Shown here one piece after another: positions 47,405 through 58,084 of a stretch of DNA of 64,000 nucleotides (position 1 is the stretch's first letter; each line of letters begins with the position of its first letter). The position numbers and the translations under genes were made by a program. Under the pieces are notes generated by a model. The model saw nothing but the letters and a program-made list of their open reading frames with translations, searched no databases and had not been told where the DNA came from. Source of the DNA: Tachinus rufipes (Eukaryota > Arthropoda > Insecta > Coleoptera > Staphylinidae); the NCBI GenBank assembly GCA_963932245.1, contig OZ010746.1:98133066-98197065 (forward strand), in the 5' to 3' direction.

Positions 47405-50400
47405 AATTAGCAATTTTTTTTAAATAAAATATTTGCAAATAATCAAAACATTTTATAATGCATTTAAACATTTTTGAAAATTACCAAATTTTGGAAATAA
47501 AATAAGCAACTCATCAACAATACATATAAAATATTTAAAATTATTTTTTCAAAAATTGTTGCTTCAATAGCAATTTTTGCAAAATAAAATATTTGCAAAT
47601 ATTCAAATAATTTTAAAATGCATTTAACCTTTTTTGAAAATCACCAAATTTTGGAAGTCAAATGAGCTGTTCATCAACAATACATATAAAAATGTTTGAA
47701 ATAATTTTTTAAAAAATTGTTGCTTCAATAGCAATTTTAGTAAAATAAAATTATTGCAAATATGTACAACATTTTAAAATGCATTTAAACATTTTTGAAA
47801 ATCACAAAATTTTGGAAATAAAATAAGCAACTCATTAACAATATATAAAAAAATATTTAAACTTATTATTCTAAAAATTGTTGCTTAAGTAGCAATTTTT
47901 GTAAAATAAAATATTTGCAATTATTCAAATCATTTTAAAATGCATTTAAATTTTTTTGAAAATTACCAAATTTTGGAAATAAAATAAACAACTCATCAAC
48001 AATACATATAAAAATATTTAAAATTATTTTTTCAAAAATTGTTGCTTCAATAGCAATTTTTGTAAAATAAATTATTTGCAAATATTCAAAACATTTTAAA
48101 ATGCATTTAAACATTTTTGAAAATTACTAAATTTTGGAAATAAAATAAACAACTCATCAACAATACATATAAAATATTTAAAATTATTTTTTCAAAAATT
48201 GTTGCTTTAATAGCAATTTTTGCATAATCAACTATTTGCAAATATTCAAATCATTTTAAAATGCATTTAAACTTTTTAGAAATTTACAAAATTTTGGAAA
48301 TTGAATGAACAACTTATAAACAAGATATAAAAAAATATTTAAAATATTTTTTTTTAAATTGTTGCTTTAATAGCAATTTTTGTAAAATAAAATATTTGCA
48401 TATATTCAAAACATTTTGAGATGCATTTAAACTTTTTTGAAAATTACCGAAATTTGGAAATAAAATAAGCAATTGATCAACAATACATATAAAAAAATTC
48501 AAATTATTTTAGCAAAAATTGTTGCTTAAATAGCAATTTTTGTAAAATAAAATATTTGCAATAATTTTAAAATGCATTTAAACATTTTTGAAAATTACCA
48601 AGTTTTGGAAATCAAATAAACAACTCACCAACAAGATATATAAATACAAGATATATAAAAATATTTAAAATCAATTTTTTCAAAAATTGTTGCTTAAATA
48701 GCAATTTTTGTAAACTAAAATATTTGCAAATATTCAAAACATTTTGAAATGCATTTAAACTTTTTTGAAAATTACCAAATTTTGGAAATGAAATGAGCAA
48801 TTGATCAACAATACATATAAAAACAATTAAAAATTTTTTAGCAAAAATTGTTGCTTAAATAAGCATTTTTTGTTAAAAAAATATTTGCAAATATTCAAAC
48901 CATTTTAAAATGCATTTAAACAATTTTGAAAACTTCCAAATTTTGGAAATAAAATAAGCAACTCATCAACAATACATATAAAAATATTTAAAATTATTTT
49001 TTTCAAAAATTGTTGCTTAAATAGCAATTTTTGTAAAACAAAATACTTGCAAATACTCAAATCATTTTAAAATGCATTTAAACTTTTTTGAAAATTACCA
49101 AGTTTTGGAAATAAAATAAACAACTCATCAACAATACATATAAAAATATTTAAAATTATTTTTTCAAAAATTGTTGCTTTAATAGCATTTTTTGTAAAAT
49201 AAAATATTTGCAATTATTCAAAACATTTTAAAATGCATTTAAACATTTTTGAAAATTACTAAATTTTGAAAATAAAATAAGCAGCTTATTAACAATACAT
49301 ATAAAAATATTTAAAACCATTATTCTAAAAATTGTTGCTTCAATAGCAAATGTTTTTAAATAAAATATTTGCAAATATTCAAATCATTTAAAAATGCATT
49401 TAAACTTTTTTGAAAATCAAGAAATTTTGGAAATAAAATAAGCAACTCATTAACAATATATATAAAAATATTTAAAATTATTTTTTCAAAAATTGTTGCT
49501 TTAATAGCTATTTTTTATTTAATAAAATGTTAGCAATCATTCAAATATTTTAAATTGTATTTAAACTTCTTTGAAAATTACCAAGTTATGGAAATAAAAT
49601 GAGCAATTGATCAACAATACAATTAAAAAAAAAAAAAAATTTTTTAGCAAAAATTGTTGCTTAAATAGCATTTTTTGTAAAATAAAATATTTGCAAATAT
49701 TTAAAACATTTTAAAATGCATTTAAACTTTTTTGAAAATTACAAAATTTTTGAAATTAAATAAGCAACTTATCAACAATAGATATTAAAAATATTTATAT
49801 TCATTTTTTCAAAAATTGTTGCTTTAATAGCAATTTTTGTAAAATAAAATATTTGCAAACATTCAAAACATTTTAAAATGCATTTAAACATTTTTGAAAA
49901 TTACCAAATTTTGGAAATAAAATAAGCAACTCATCAACAATACATATAAAATATTTAAAATTATTTTTTCAAAAATTGTTGCTTCAATAGCAATTTTTGC
50001 AAAATAAAATATTTGCAAATATTCAAATAATTTTAAAATGCATTTAAACTTTTTTGAAAATCACCAAATTTTGGAAATAAAATAAGCAACTCATTAACAA
50101 TATATATAAAAATATTTAAATTATTTTTTCAAAAATTGTTGCTTCAATAGCAATTTTTGTAAAATAAAATATTTGCCAACATTCAAAACATTCTAAAATG
50201 CATTTAAACATTTTTGAAAATTACCAAATTTTGGAAATAAAATAAGCAACTCATCAACAATACATATAAAATATTTAAAATTATTTTTTCAAAAATTGTT
50301 GCTTCAATAGCAATTTTTGCAAAAAAAAATATTTGCAAATATTCAAATCATTTTAAATTGCATTTAAACTTTTTTGAAAATCACCAAATTTTGGAAATAA

Positions 50401-51296
50401 AATAAGCAACTCATTAACAATATATATAAAAATATTTAAATTATTTTTTCAAAAATTGTTGCTTCAATAGCAATTTTTGTAAAGTAAAATATTTGCCAAC
50501 ATTCAAAACATTCTAAAATGCATTTAAACATTTTTGAAAATTACCAAATTTTGGAAATAAAATAAGCAACTCATCAACAATACATATAAAATATTTAAAA
50601 TTATTTTTTCAAAAATTGTTGCTTCAATAGCAATTTTTGCAAAAAAAAATATTTGCAAATATTCAAATCATTTTAAAATGCATTTAAACTTTTTTGAAAA
50701 TCACCAAATTTTGGAAATAAAATAAGCAACTCGTTAACAATATATATAAAAATATGTAAATTATTTTTTCAAAAATTTTTGCTTCAATAGCAATTTTTGT
50801 AAAGTAAAATATTTGCAAGCATTTTAAACATTTTAAAATGCATATAAACATTTTTGAAAATTACTAAATTTTGGAAATATAATAAGCAACTCATCAACAA
50901 CACATATAAAATTTTTAAAATTATTTTTTCAAAATTTATTGCTTCAATAGCAATTTTTGCAAAATAAAATATTTGCAAATATTCAAATCATTTTAAAATG
51001 CATTTAAACTTTTTTGAAATTTACCAAATTTTGAAAATAAAATAAACAACTCATCAACAATACATATAAAAATATTTAAATATATTTTTTCAAAAATTGT
51101 TGCTTCAATAGCTATTTTTGTAAAATAAAATATTTGCAAATATTCAAATCATTTTAAAATGCATTTAAACTTTTTAGAAATTTACCAAATTTTGGAATAT
51201 AAATGAACAACTTATCAACAAGATATATAAAAATATTTAAAATTTTTTTTTCAAAAATTGTTGCTTTAATAGCATTTTTTGTAAAATAAAATATTT
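47405..51296 (-). repeat. About 160 bp satellite array, minus orientation, left part
   Basis: Units read AAAATGCATTTAAAC, TTTTTGAAAATTACCAAATT, TTGGAAATAAAATAAGCAAC, TCATCAACAATACATATAAA, TTTTTTCAAAAATTGTTGCT and TTCAATAGCAATTTTTG, each the reverse complement of a consensus block of the array at 38228-45690. About 24 units. The array continues after the inserted LINE at 55612. Confidence 0.97.
51286..51296. repeat. Target site duplication, left, of the nested LINE
   Basis: ATAAAATATTT, identical to 55601-55611. Joining the array at the two copies restores a normal monomer (GTAAAATAAAATATTTGCAA), as seen intact at 57361. Confidence 0.85.
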
Positions 51297-51383
51297 TATT
51301 ATGAAACACCAAAATCAAAAAAACGAGGTAGACCAAAAAAAGGGAAACAAAATATTATTTTTAAAATACCTACAAATTTAAAT

Positions 51384-52571
51384 ATGACACCATCAAATAA
51401 TAATGCAACAACGTTATCTACAACTTCAATGGTCACGCAAAATGTAATATCGGTCCCATTAAAATCTGCAGAACAAACAACAAAAAACCAGCAACAAATT
51501 AAAACTACATATATACAAAGAAATAATACATACAAAAATGTATTTTATATAGAAACCAGCAAGAAATACACACGCACACAATTATCTGACGTATGGTGTC
51601 ATGATAACCAAAATTTAAACGATACAATTCTTGTTACAAAAACAGGCTTTGTAATAAAATCTAACAACAGCAAAGAATTAACCATATCTAAGTTAAAAGA
51701 ATTAAAACAAAATAACGTTTTAACATGTTTTAAAGAATCACCATCATCTACACCAATAACCAAACGAATGCCAACTGACTCTTACTCCGCCGTAATTACG
51801 TCGGTGGATCAAGATCTAACAGACGAAGAAATTTCAAACGTTTTAAAACAAAATAATATTGAGCACCGATATTGCAAAAGAATTATTTCAAGAGCAACAG
51901 GTCAAGCTACTTTCAAAATAAGAATAATTACTGGTAATTTAAACTCCTATCAACAACTTTTAATCCAAGGAGTATTTTATAAAAGCAAACACTTCCCAGT
52001 CCAGGAAAGTTTTGCTCCTTTACCAATTCCAACACCATGTGGAAAATGCAACTCTTTTGAGCATACTACAGAAAACTGCACGTCAAGTCCTAAATGCGGA
52101 AGATGTGCCGGAGACCACCATACATCACGTTGCATCACCACCCGCCCTGTAATATGCTTAGCATGTAAAGAAGAAGGTCATGAAGCATGGTCGTTAAAAT
52201 GTAAAAAAAGACCAACACAACCAATTGAAGGTATTCCCAACGTTAAAATTAAATCTGCAAATAAACGATCTGAAGACATTGACAAACAAATTACAAAATC
52301 ATCTAGAATTCACGCTCCCATTACCATACACGATCACATCATTGACACATTTATACACAAAATTAATTCAACTAAAACAATTGACCGACAAGAACTTATT
52401 AAAAAATTAAAAACAAAATTCATAGAGACTTATCATATAGACACACTCGTATCATTTTCAGGAAATCGTATGTTTATTGTAATGTTAGACTTAAATAACC
52501 TAGACGAATCCCCTCCTACACAACCTATAAATGGTGTCCAAGCATCAGTTTCTTGTAGTCAAAATGTCTAG
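51384..52571 (+). CDS. LINE ORF1, gag-like RNA-binding protein with three zinc knuckles
   Basis: Binds the LINE RNA to form the particle used in retrotransposition (family role). Counting from the ATG at 51384 (395 residues): a Thr/Asn/Gln-rich N-terminus, a folded region from about 130 (VITSVDQDLTDEEISNVL, then ATGQATFKIRII and LLIQGVFYKSKHFPV) resembling the RRM-like part of Jockey gags, then three knuckles: CGKCNSFEHTTENC (219-232), CGRCAGDHHTSRC (238-250) and CLACKEEGHEAWSLKC (258-273), all with complete Cys/His ligands. A basic, helical C-terminus follows. The same frame is open upstream to the insertion junction and encodes ETPKSKKRGRPKKGK, an AT-hook-like basic motif, so the natural start was probably further upstream and has been lost; ATG 51384 may be a secondary start. 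Its last 8 bases overlap ORF2. Confidence 0.88.
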   Translation: MTPSNNNATTLSTTSMVTQNVISVPLKSAEQTTKNQQQIKTTYIQRNNTYKNVFYIETSKKYTRTQLSDVWCHDNQNLNDTILVTKTGFVIKSNNSKELTISKLKELKQNNVLTCFKESPSSTPITKRMPTDSYSAVITSVDQDLTDEEISNVLKQNNIEHRYCKRIISRATGQATFKIRIITGNLNSYQQLLIQGVFYKSKHFPVQESFAPLPIPTPCGKCNSFEHTTENCTSSPKCGRCAGDHHTSRCITTRPVICLACKEEGHEAWSLKCKKRPTQPIEGIPNVKIKSANKRSEDIDKQITKSSRIHAPITIHDHIIDTFIHKINSTKTIDRQELIKKLKTKFIETYHIDTLVSFSGNRMFIVMLDLNNLDESPPTQPINGVQASVSCSQNV

Positions 52572-55413
52572 TTTAAAATTCATTTATTCCAACATAAATA
52601 GTTTTCCTCACAAATCACATTTAATTAAAAACTTCCTTATTAACTATCAAATTTCTTGTGCCATGTTTGTTGAAACCAAATCCTCTAACCATATATCATT
52701 CAGAAATTGGTCCATTATTGAAAACCCTGCCAAAATTGCTAACATAAACTTTAGAGGAGGTGCTGTAGCAATGGCTGATCCATCTCTTACACTCATTAAA
52801 GATAATCCTCCAAGCATCAATAATCCTTTAAACGAATGTTTACATTTTTCTATCCCATTCTTACAAGACAAACTGCATGTATTTTTAGTTTATATTCACC
52901 CATATTCCCAGATAGATAATACAATTTTTGTCAAAGCATCTCTTTTTCCTCACTCTCTAATTATTGGTGACTTTAATTTAAATTCTAGAAAATCGCGCCA
53001 CCTCCAACAATTTCTGGCAAACTCTGATTTTACAAAAATTATTACTCTACCCACATTCATTATGAATGAAACTCAGAGTACCACCCCCGATCTTATCCTT
53101 TGTTCGTCAAGTATAAAATCCTTAATTCACTCTGTTAAAGTTATTCCAGATTTATGTTCGGATCACATGGCGCTTTATTTTGAAATTAACGTTCAAAAAT
53201 TAAATTTTAATAAAGTGTATACTTATAATCTAAATCTATGCAATATTATAGCAGTTAATCAAGACATGGAGTCATTTATTAACTCTAATTCAAATATATC
53301 AAAAAATACAATTTCATCATTTACAAAATCACTTTCATCATCTATTCAGCAACATTCACCTAAATTTTTAAAATCATATTACAATTATCCACTCCCACCA
53401 TTCATTTTAAGACTTATTAAATATAAACGACAACTTTATAGAGAGTTTAAAATGACAGAAGACAGATTATTAAAAAGACAATTCAATGACCTAAACAAAA
53501 ACATTCATAACTTAATATTACAATTCAGACATGACAAATATGTAATCGCTTGTAATAAGATTAATGAAAAAAAAGGTAAAAATTTTTTTCAAGAAATTAA
53601 GAAACTTACTAATTATAGACGATCATCACAAGTCTGCTCTATAACAGACCCTGACACTAATGAACATTTTTCTAAAAGTACAGATGTTGCTAAAATATTC
53701 AGTAAACATTTTAATAACTCATTTTCTTTTTCAAACAACAATAATTTTGACAAACATCATTTAGAAGACATAAACAATTGGTATGAGACATTTTGTAAAC
53801 AGACGTATATCACTCCGGAAGACGATAAAATTGACGAAGACACATATTATAACGTATTATCTAACGGCAAAAACACAGCACCAGGACACGACTTAGTTAC
53901 ACGAAAAATTTTAAGACAATTAAATTATAGCATCCATGACTACATAATACAAATGTTTAACTTTTGCTTTACTACTCAATATTTTCCAGACGAATGGAAA
54001 AAGGGAACCATTATTTGTATTCCTAAAAATGACTGTAATGCGTCCCATCCAGCTAACTATCGCCCAATTACACTGCTTCCTGTTATAGGGAAAATATTTG
54101 AATCCATTCTGCAAAATAAACTCATTTCTCATGTAAATAACAAAATTCCTATCACACAGTTTGGTTTTATGAAAAATAAATCAACCACCCATCCATTAAT
54201 AATAATGACATCCAATATACAAACATCTCATCTTGAGGGCCGGCATTCGAGCGTCTTGTTTATGGACATAAATAAGGCATTTGATTCGGTCTGGCACAAA
54301 GGTCTTATTTTTAAATTGTCTGCTTTAAAGATACCAAATCATCTCATAAATATTATTAAACATTTTCTATCTGACAGATCTCTTAATATACGTATAGGTT
54401 CAACATATTCTGATTCTTTTACTCCTCAGCAAGGTGTTCCGCAAGGATCACCGCTATCTCCTCTTCTGTACAATATATTTTGTTACGATATTTATAACCC
54501 AAACCCAAAATATTTTAATCCAAATTTATATATTCTTCAATATGCTGACGATACTACGTTAATATCCCACGCTGCTTCATTAAAAAAATCAATTGAACAA
54601 TTGCAAAATTTATTAAATAATACGCAGAGGTGGTTTAATAAATGGCGTCTTTATGCAAATCCCTCCAAAACTAAATTGCTAATTCCGTATCATAAAATAC
54701 TAGAAAATTCTCTTACACTTCAAATGAATCAGGAAACTATAAAACCTTCTCAAGTATGTAAATACCTTGGAGTAAGTTTTGACTCTAAACTCAGTTTTAA
54801 TCCACATACTCGCTTCCTCAAAACCAAAACTGTATCCCGTGCAAAACATTTCCGATCCCTAACATACAAAAACAATGGAATAGATATAAGATGTGCTACT
54901 CATATTTACAAAACAATTTGTCGACCTATTCTCGATTATGCATCAATAATTTTTTTAAATTCTAGTAAATCAACATTAAATAATTTATATGTTGCCGAAA
55001 GGTCTTCCCTTCGCTCTATTTCCAAAATTCGACATCCAAATAATCCTCTTCATAATCCTTCTAATGACCTCCTGTACGAAAAAACAAACTTACTTCCTTT
55101 ATCAGAACGACTTCAAAATCTTCATAAAAAATTTACAAATAATCCAACTAATCCGGAACTCATAAATAAACTCTTAGTTCGCAGAAACCCCATAATTTTT
55201 GCTAGATACAAAAAACCTAACATCCCGCTATATGAAATTATACTCTCACTTATAAACGACAATGACAATGACAATGACAATGACAATGACAATGTCAATG
55301 AAAATGAAAATGAAAATGAAAATGAAAATGAAAATGAAAATGAAAACGAAAACGAAAACGAATACGAAAACGAAAACGAAAACGAAAATGAAAATGAAAA
55401 TGACAATGACTGA
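52564..55413 (+). CDS. LINE ORF2, endonuclease and reverse transcriptase (Jockey clade)
   Basis: Nicks chromosomal DNA and copies the LINE RNA onto the nick. I prefer the ATG at 52564, which overlaps the ORF1 stop as ATGTCTAG and is followed at once by the endonuclease fold; an in-frame ATG at 52531 also exists. From 52564 (949 residues): IYSNINSF (Asn 10), FVETKS (Glu 37), GDFN (Asp 136, Asn 138) and SDH (199-201) give a complete apurinic-type endonuclease; the RT shows NYRPITLLPVIGKIFE, FGFMKNKST, motif A MDINKAFDSVWHKGL, motif B GVPQGSPLSPLLYNIF, and the catalytic YADD (660-663), then CKYLGVSFDSKL. No RNase H domain or C-terminal zinc knuckle. Residues 898-949 are a run of Asn-Asp and Asn-Glu encoded by 26 tandem hexamers, unusual for the family. 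All catalytic residues are present. Confidence 0.93.
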   Translation: MSSLKFIYSNINSFPHKSHLIKNFLINYQISCAMFVETKSSNHISFRNWSIIENPAKIANINFRGGAVAMADPSLTLIKDNPPSINNPLNECLHFSIPFLQDKLHVFLVYIHPYSQIDNTIFVKASLFPHSLIIGDFNLNSRKSRHLQQFLANSDFTKIITLPTFIMNETQSTTPDLILCSSSIKSLIHSVKVIPDLCSDHMALYFEINVQKLNFNKVYTYNLNLCNIIAVNQDMESFINSNSNISKNTISSFTKSLSSSIQQHSPKFLKSYYNYPLPPFILRLIKYKRQLYREFKMTEDRLLKRQFNDLNKNIHNLILQFRHDKYVIACNKINEKKGKNFFQEIKKLTNYRRSSQVCSITDPDTNEHFSKSTDVAKIFSKHFNNSFSFSNNNNFDKHHLEDINNWYETFCKQTYITPEDDKIDEDTYYNVLSNGKNTAPGHDLVTRKILRQLNYSIHDYIIQMFNFCFTTQYFPDEWKKGTIICIPKNDCNASHPANYRPITLLPVIGKIFESILQNKLISHVNNKIPITQFGFMKNKSTTHPLIIMTSNIQTSHLEGRHSSVLFMDINKAFDSVWHKGLIFKLSALKIPNHLINIIKHFLSDRSLNIRIGSTYSDSFTPQQGVPQGSPLSPLLYNIFCYDIYNPNPKYFNPNLYILQYADDTTLISHAASLKKSIEQLQNLLNNTQRWFNKWRLYANPSKTKLLIPYHKILENSLTLQMNQETIKPSQVCKYLGVSFDSKLSFNPHTRFLKTKTVSRAKHFRSLTYKNNGIDIRCATHIYKTICRPILDYASIIFLNSSKSTLNNLYVAERSSLRSISKIRHPNNPLHNPSNDLLYEKTNLLPLSERLQNLHKKFTNNPTNPELINKLLVRRNPIIFARYKKPNIPLYEIILSLINDNDNDNDNDNDNVNENENENENENENENENENENEYENENENENENENDND
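55255..55410 (+). repeat. Coding hexanucleotide microsatellite (AATGAC/AATGAA)
   Basis: Twenty-six in-frame hexamers at the 3' end of ORF2: first AATGAC units, then AATGAA, then AACGAA, then back to AATGAA and AATGAC, with single variants encoding Val and Tyr. The block structure suggests stepwise expansion of different unit types. It ends directly before the TGA stop. Confidence 0.95.
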
Positions 55414-55600
55414 CTAACAAATCATATCATTTTTTTTGCGCTTATTATCATAATTAAATATTAATTTCTCAGGCTGAAAGACTTTGGTCGATGGCCTATT
55501 CAATAAAATATAGAATTATATTATCTTTAATTGTAAATTATGCTATTGTATGTACTTTTTCTTTTTTTTTTTGTTTATTGAATAAAAATGATATATATAT
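55414..55600 (+). other. 3' UTR and tail of the nested LINE
   Basis: Contains GGCTGAAAGACTTTGGTCGA followed by TGGCC (55472-55496), able to form a GGC/GCC-closed stem, then AATAAA at 55502-55507 and a second AATAAA at 55581-55586, and ends in an ATATAT run before the right target duplication. A short conserved hairpin near the 3' end is what LINE reverse transcriptases commonly recognise; that role here is inferred. Confidence 0.65.
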
Positions 55601-58070
55601 ATAAAATATTTGCAATTATTCAAAACATTTTAAAATGCATTTAAACATTTTTGAAAATTACTAAATTTTGAAAATAAAATAAGCAGCTTATTAACAATAC
55701 ATATAAAAATATTTAAAACCATTATTCTAAAAATTGTTGCTTCAATAGCAAATTTTTTTAAATAAAATATTTGCAAATATTCAAATCATTTAAAAATGCA
55801 TTTAAACTTTTTTGAAAATTAAGAAATTTTGGAAATAAAATAAGCAACTCAATAACAATATATATAAAACCATTTAAAATTATTTTTTCAAAAATTGTTG
55901 CTTTAATAGCTATTTTTTTTTAATAAAATGTTTGCAATCATTCAAATATTTTAAATTGTATTTAAACTTCTTTGAAAATTACCAAGTTTTGGAAATAAAA
56001 TGAGCAATTGATCAACAATACATATAAAAAAAAAAAAAAAATTTTTAGCAAAAATTGTTTCTTAAATAGCATTTTTTGTAAAATAAAATATTTGCAAATA
56101 TTTAAAACATTTTAAAATGCATTTAAACTTTTTTGAAAATTACAAAATTTTTGAAATTAAATAAGCAACTTATCAACAATAGATATTAAAAATATTTATA
56201 TTCATTTTTTCAAAAATTGTTGCTTTAATAGCAATTTTTGTAAAATAAAATATTTGCAAACATTCAAAACATTTTAAAATGCATTTAAACATTTTTGAAA
56301 ATTACCAAATTTTGGAAATAAAATAAGCAACTCATCAACAATACATATAAAATATTTAAAATTATTTTTTCAAAAATTGTTGCTTCAATAGCAATTTTTG
56401 CAAAATAAAATATTTGCAAATATTCAAATAATTTTAAAATGCATTTAAACTTTTTTGAAAATCACCAAATTTTGGAAATAAAATAAGCAACTCATTAACA
56501 ATATATATAAAAATATTTAAATTATTTTTTCAAAAATTGTTGCTTCAATAGCAATTTTTGTAAAATAAAATATTTGCCAACATTCAAAACATTCTAAAAT
56601 GCATTTAAACATTTTTGAAAATTACCAAATTTTGGAAATAAAATAAGCAACTCATCAACAATACATATAAAATATTTAAAATTATTTTTTCAAAAATTGT
56701 TGCTTCAATAGCAATTTTTGCAAAAAAAATATTTGCAAATATTCAAATCATTTTAAAATGCATTTAAACTATTTTGAAAATCACCAAATTTGGGAAATAA
56801 AATAAGCAACTCATTAACAATATATATAAAAATATTTAAATTATTTTTTCAAAAATTTTTGCTTCAATAGCAATTTTTGTAAAGTAAAATATTTGCAAAC
56901 ATTTTAAACATTTTAAAATGCATATAAACATTTTTGAAAATTACTAAATTTTGGAAATAAAATAAGCAACTCATCAACAACACATATAAAATTTTTAAAA
57001 TTATTTTTTCAAAAATTATTGTTTCAATAGCAATTTTTGCAAAATAATATATTTGCAAATATTCAAAACATTTTAAAATGCATTTAAACTTTCTTGAAAT
57101 TTACCAAATTTTGGAAATAAAATAAACAACTCATCAACAATACATATAAAAATATTTAAAATTATTTTTTCAAAAATTGTTGCTTCAATAGCTATTTTTG
57201 TAAAATAAAATATTTGCAAATATTCAAATCATTTTAAAATGCATTTAAACTTTTTAGAAATTTACCAAATTTTAGAATTTTAATGAACAACTTATCAACA
57301 AGATATATAAAAATATTTAAAATTTTTTTTTCAAAAATTGTTGCTTTAATTGCATTTTTTGTAAAATAAAATATTTGCAATTATTCAAAACATTTTAAAA
57401 TGCATTTAAACATTTTTGAAAATTACTAAATTTTGAAAATAAAATAAGCAGCTTATTAACAATACATATAAAAATATTTAAAACCATTATTCTAAAAATT
57501 GTTGTTTCAATAGCAAATTTTTTTAAATAAAATATTTGCAAATATTCAAATCAATTTAAAATGCATTTAAACTTTTTTGAAAATCAAGAAATTTTGGAAA
57601 TAAAATAAGCAACTCATTAACAATATATATAAAAATATTTATAATTATTTTTTCAAAAATTGTTGCTTTAATAGCTATTTTTTTTTAATAAAATGTTTGC
57701 AATCATTCAAATATTTTAAATTGTATTTAAACTTTTTTGAAAATTACCAAGTTTTGGAAATAAAATGAGCAATTGATCAACAATACATATAAAAAAAATT
57801 AAAATTTTTTTAGCAAAAATTGTTGCTTAAATAGCATTTTTTGTAAAATAAAATATTTGCAAATATTTAAAACATTTTAAAATGCATTTAAACTTTTTTG
57901 AAAATTACAAAATTTTTGAAATTAAATAAGCAACTCATCAACAATAGATATTAAAAATATTTAAATTCATTTTTTCAAAAATTGTTGCTTTAATAGCAAT
58001 TTTTGTAAAATAAAATATTTGCAAATATTCAAAACATTTTAAAATGCATTTAAACTTTTTTGAAATTTAC
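55601..58070 (-). repeat. About 160 bp satellite array, minus orientation, right part
   Basis: Continues the monomer cut by the LINE, beginning with the duplicated target ATAAAATATTT (55601-55611). About 15 units. It ends in mid-unit at about 58070, where the text leaves the monomer after TTTTTTGAAATTTAC. Confidence 0.97.
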
Positions 58071-58084
58071 TTTTTTAGTTTGGC

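Larger units (their letters stand above)
51297..55600 (+). mobile_element. Near-full-length Jockey-type LINE with intact ORF1 and ORF2
   Basis: A 4304 bp insertion in the minus-orientation satellite, bounded by 11 bp direct repeats. It holds an uninterrupted gag-like ORF1 and an uninterrupted endonuclease/RT ORF2, then a 187 bp 3' UTR ending in a short AT-repeat tail rather than a long A run. There is no 5' UTR: the frame of ORF1 is already open at the junction, so the copy is slightly 5' truncated. No stop, frameshift or missing catalytic residue was seen, so it is a recent insertion. Confidence 0.92.
49199..58070 (-). repeat. Higher-order repeat of 11-13 satellite units
   Basis: A variant unit containing AAATAAGCAGCTTATTAAC occurs at 49281, 55683 and 57448, and the variant units that follow it come in the same order each time. 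The distance 55683-57448 is 1765 bp, eleven units. The distance 49281-55683 is 6402 bp, which becomes 2087 bp, thirteen units, after removing the LINE and one target duplication (4315 bp). The two extra units are a local duplication seen by TTTGCCAACATTCAAAACAT at 50175 and 50495, which occurs once in the next copy (about 56575). Confidence 0.85.

Noticed and set aside
55122..55406. Minus-strand frame of alternating Ser and Phe
   Set aside because: It is the antisense of the Asn-Asp/Asn-Glu hexamer repeat in ORF2, not a gene.
38228..58070. The large satellite as a centromere
   Set aside because: Arrays of 6-8 kb flanked by unique DNA are too short to claim this, and no functional evidence is in the sequence.
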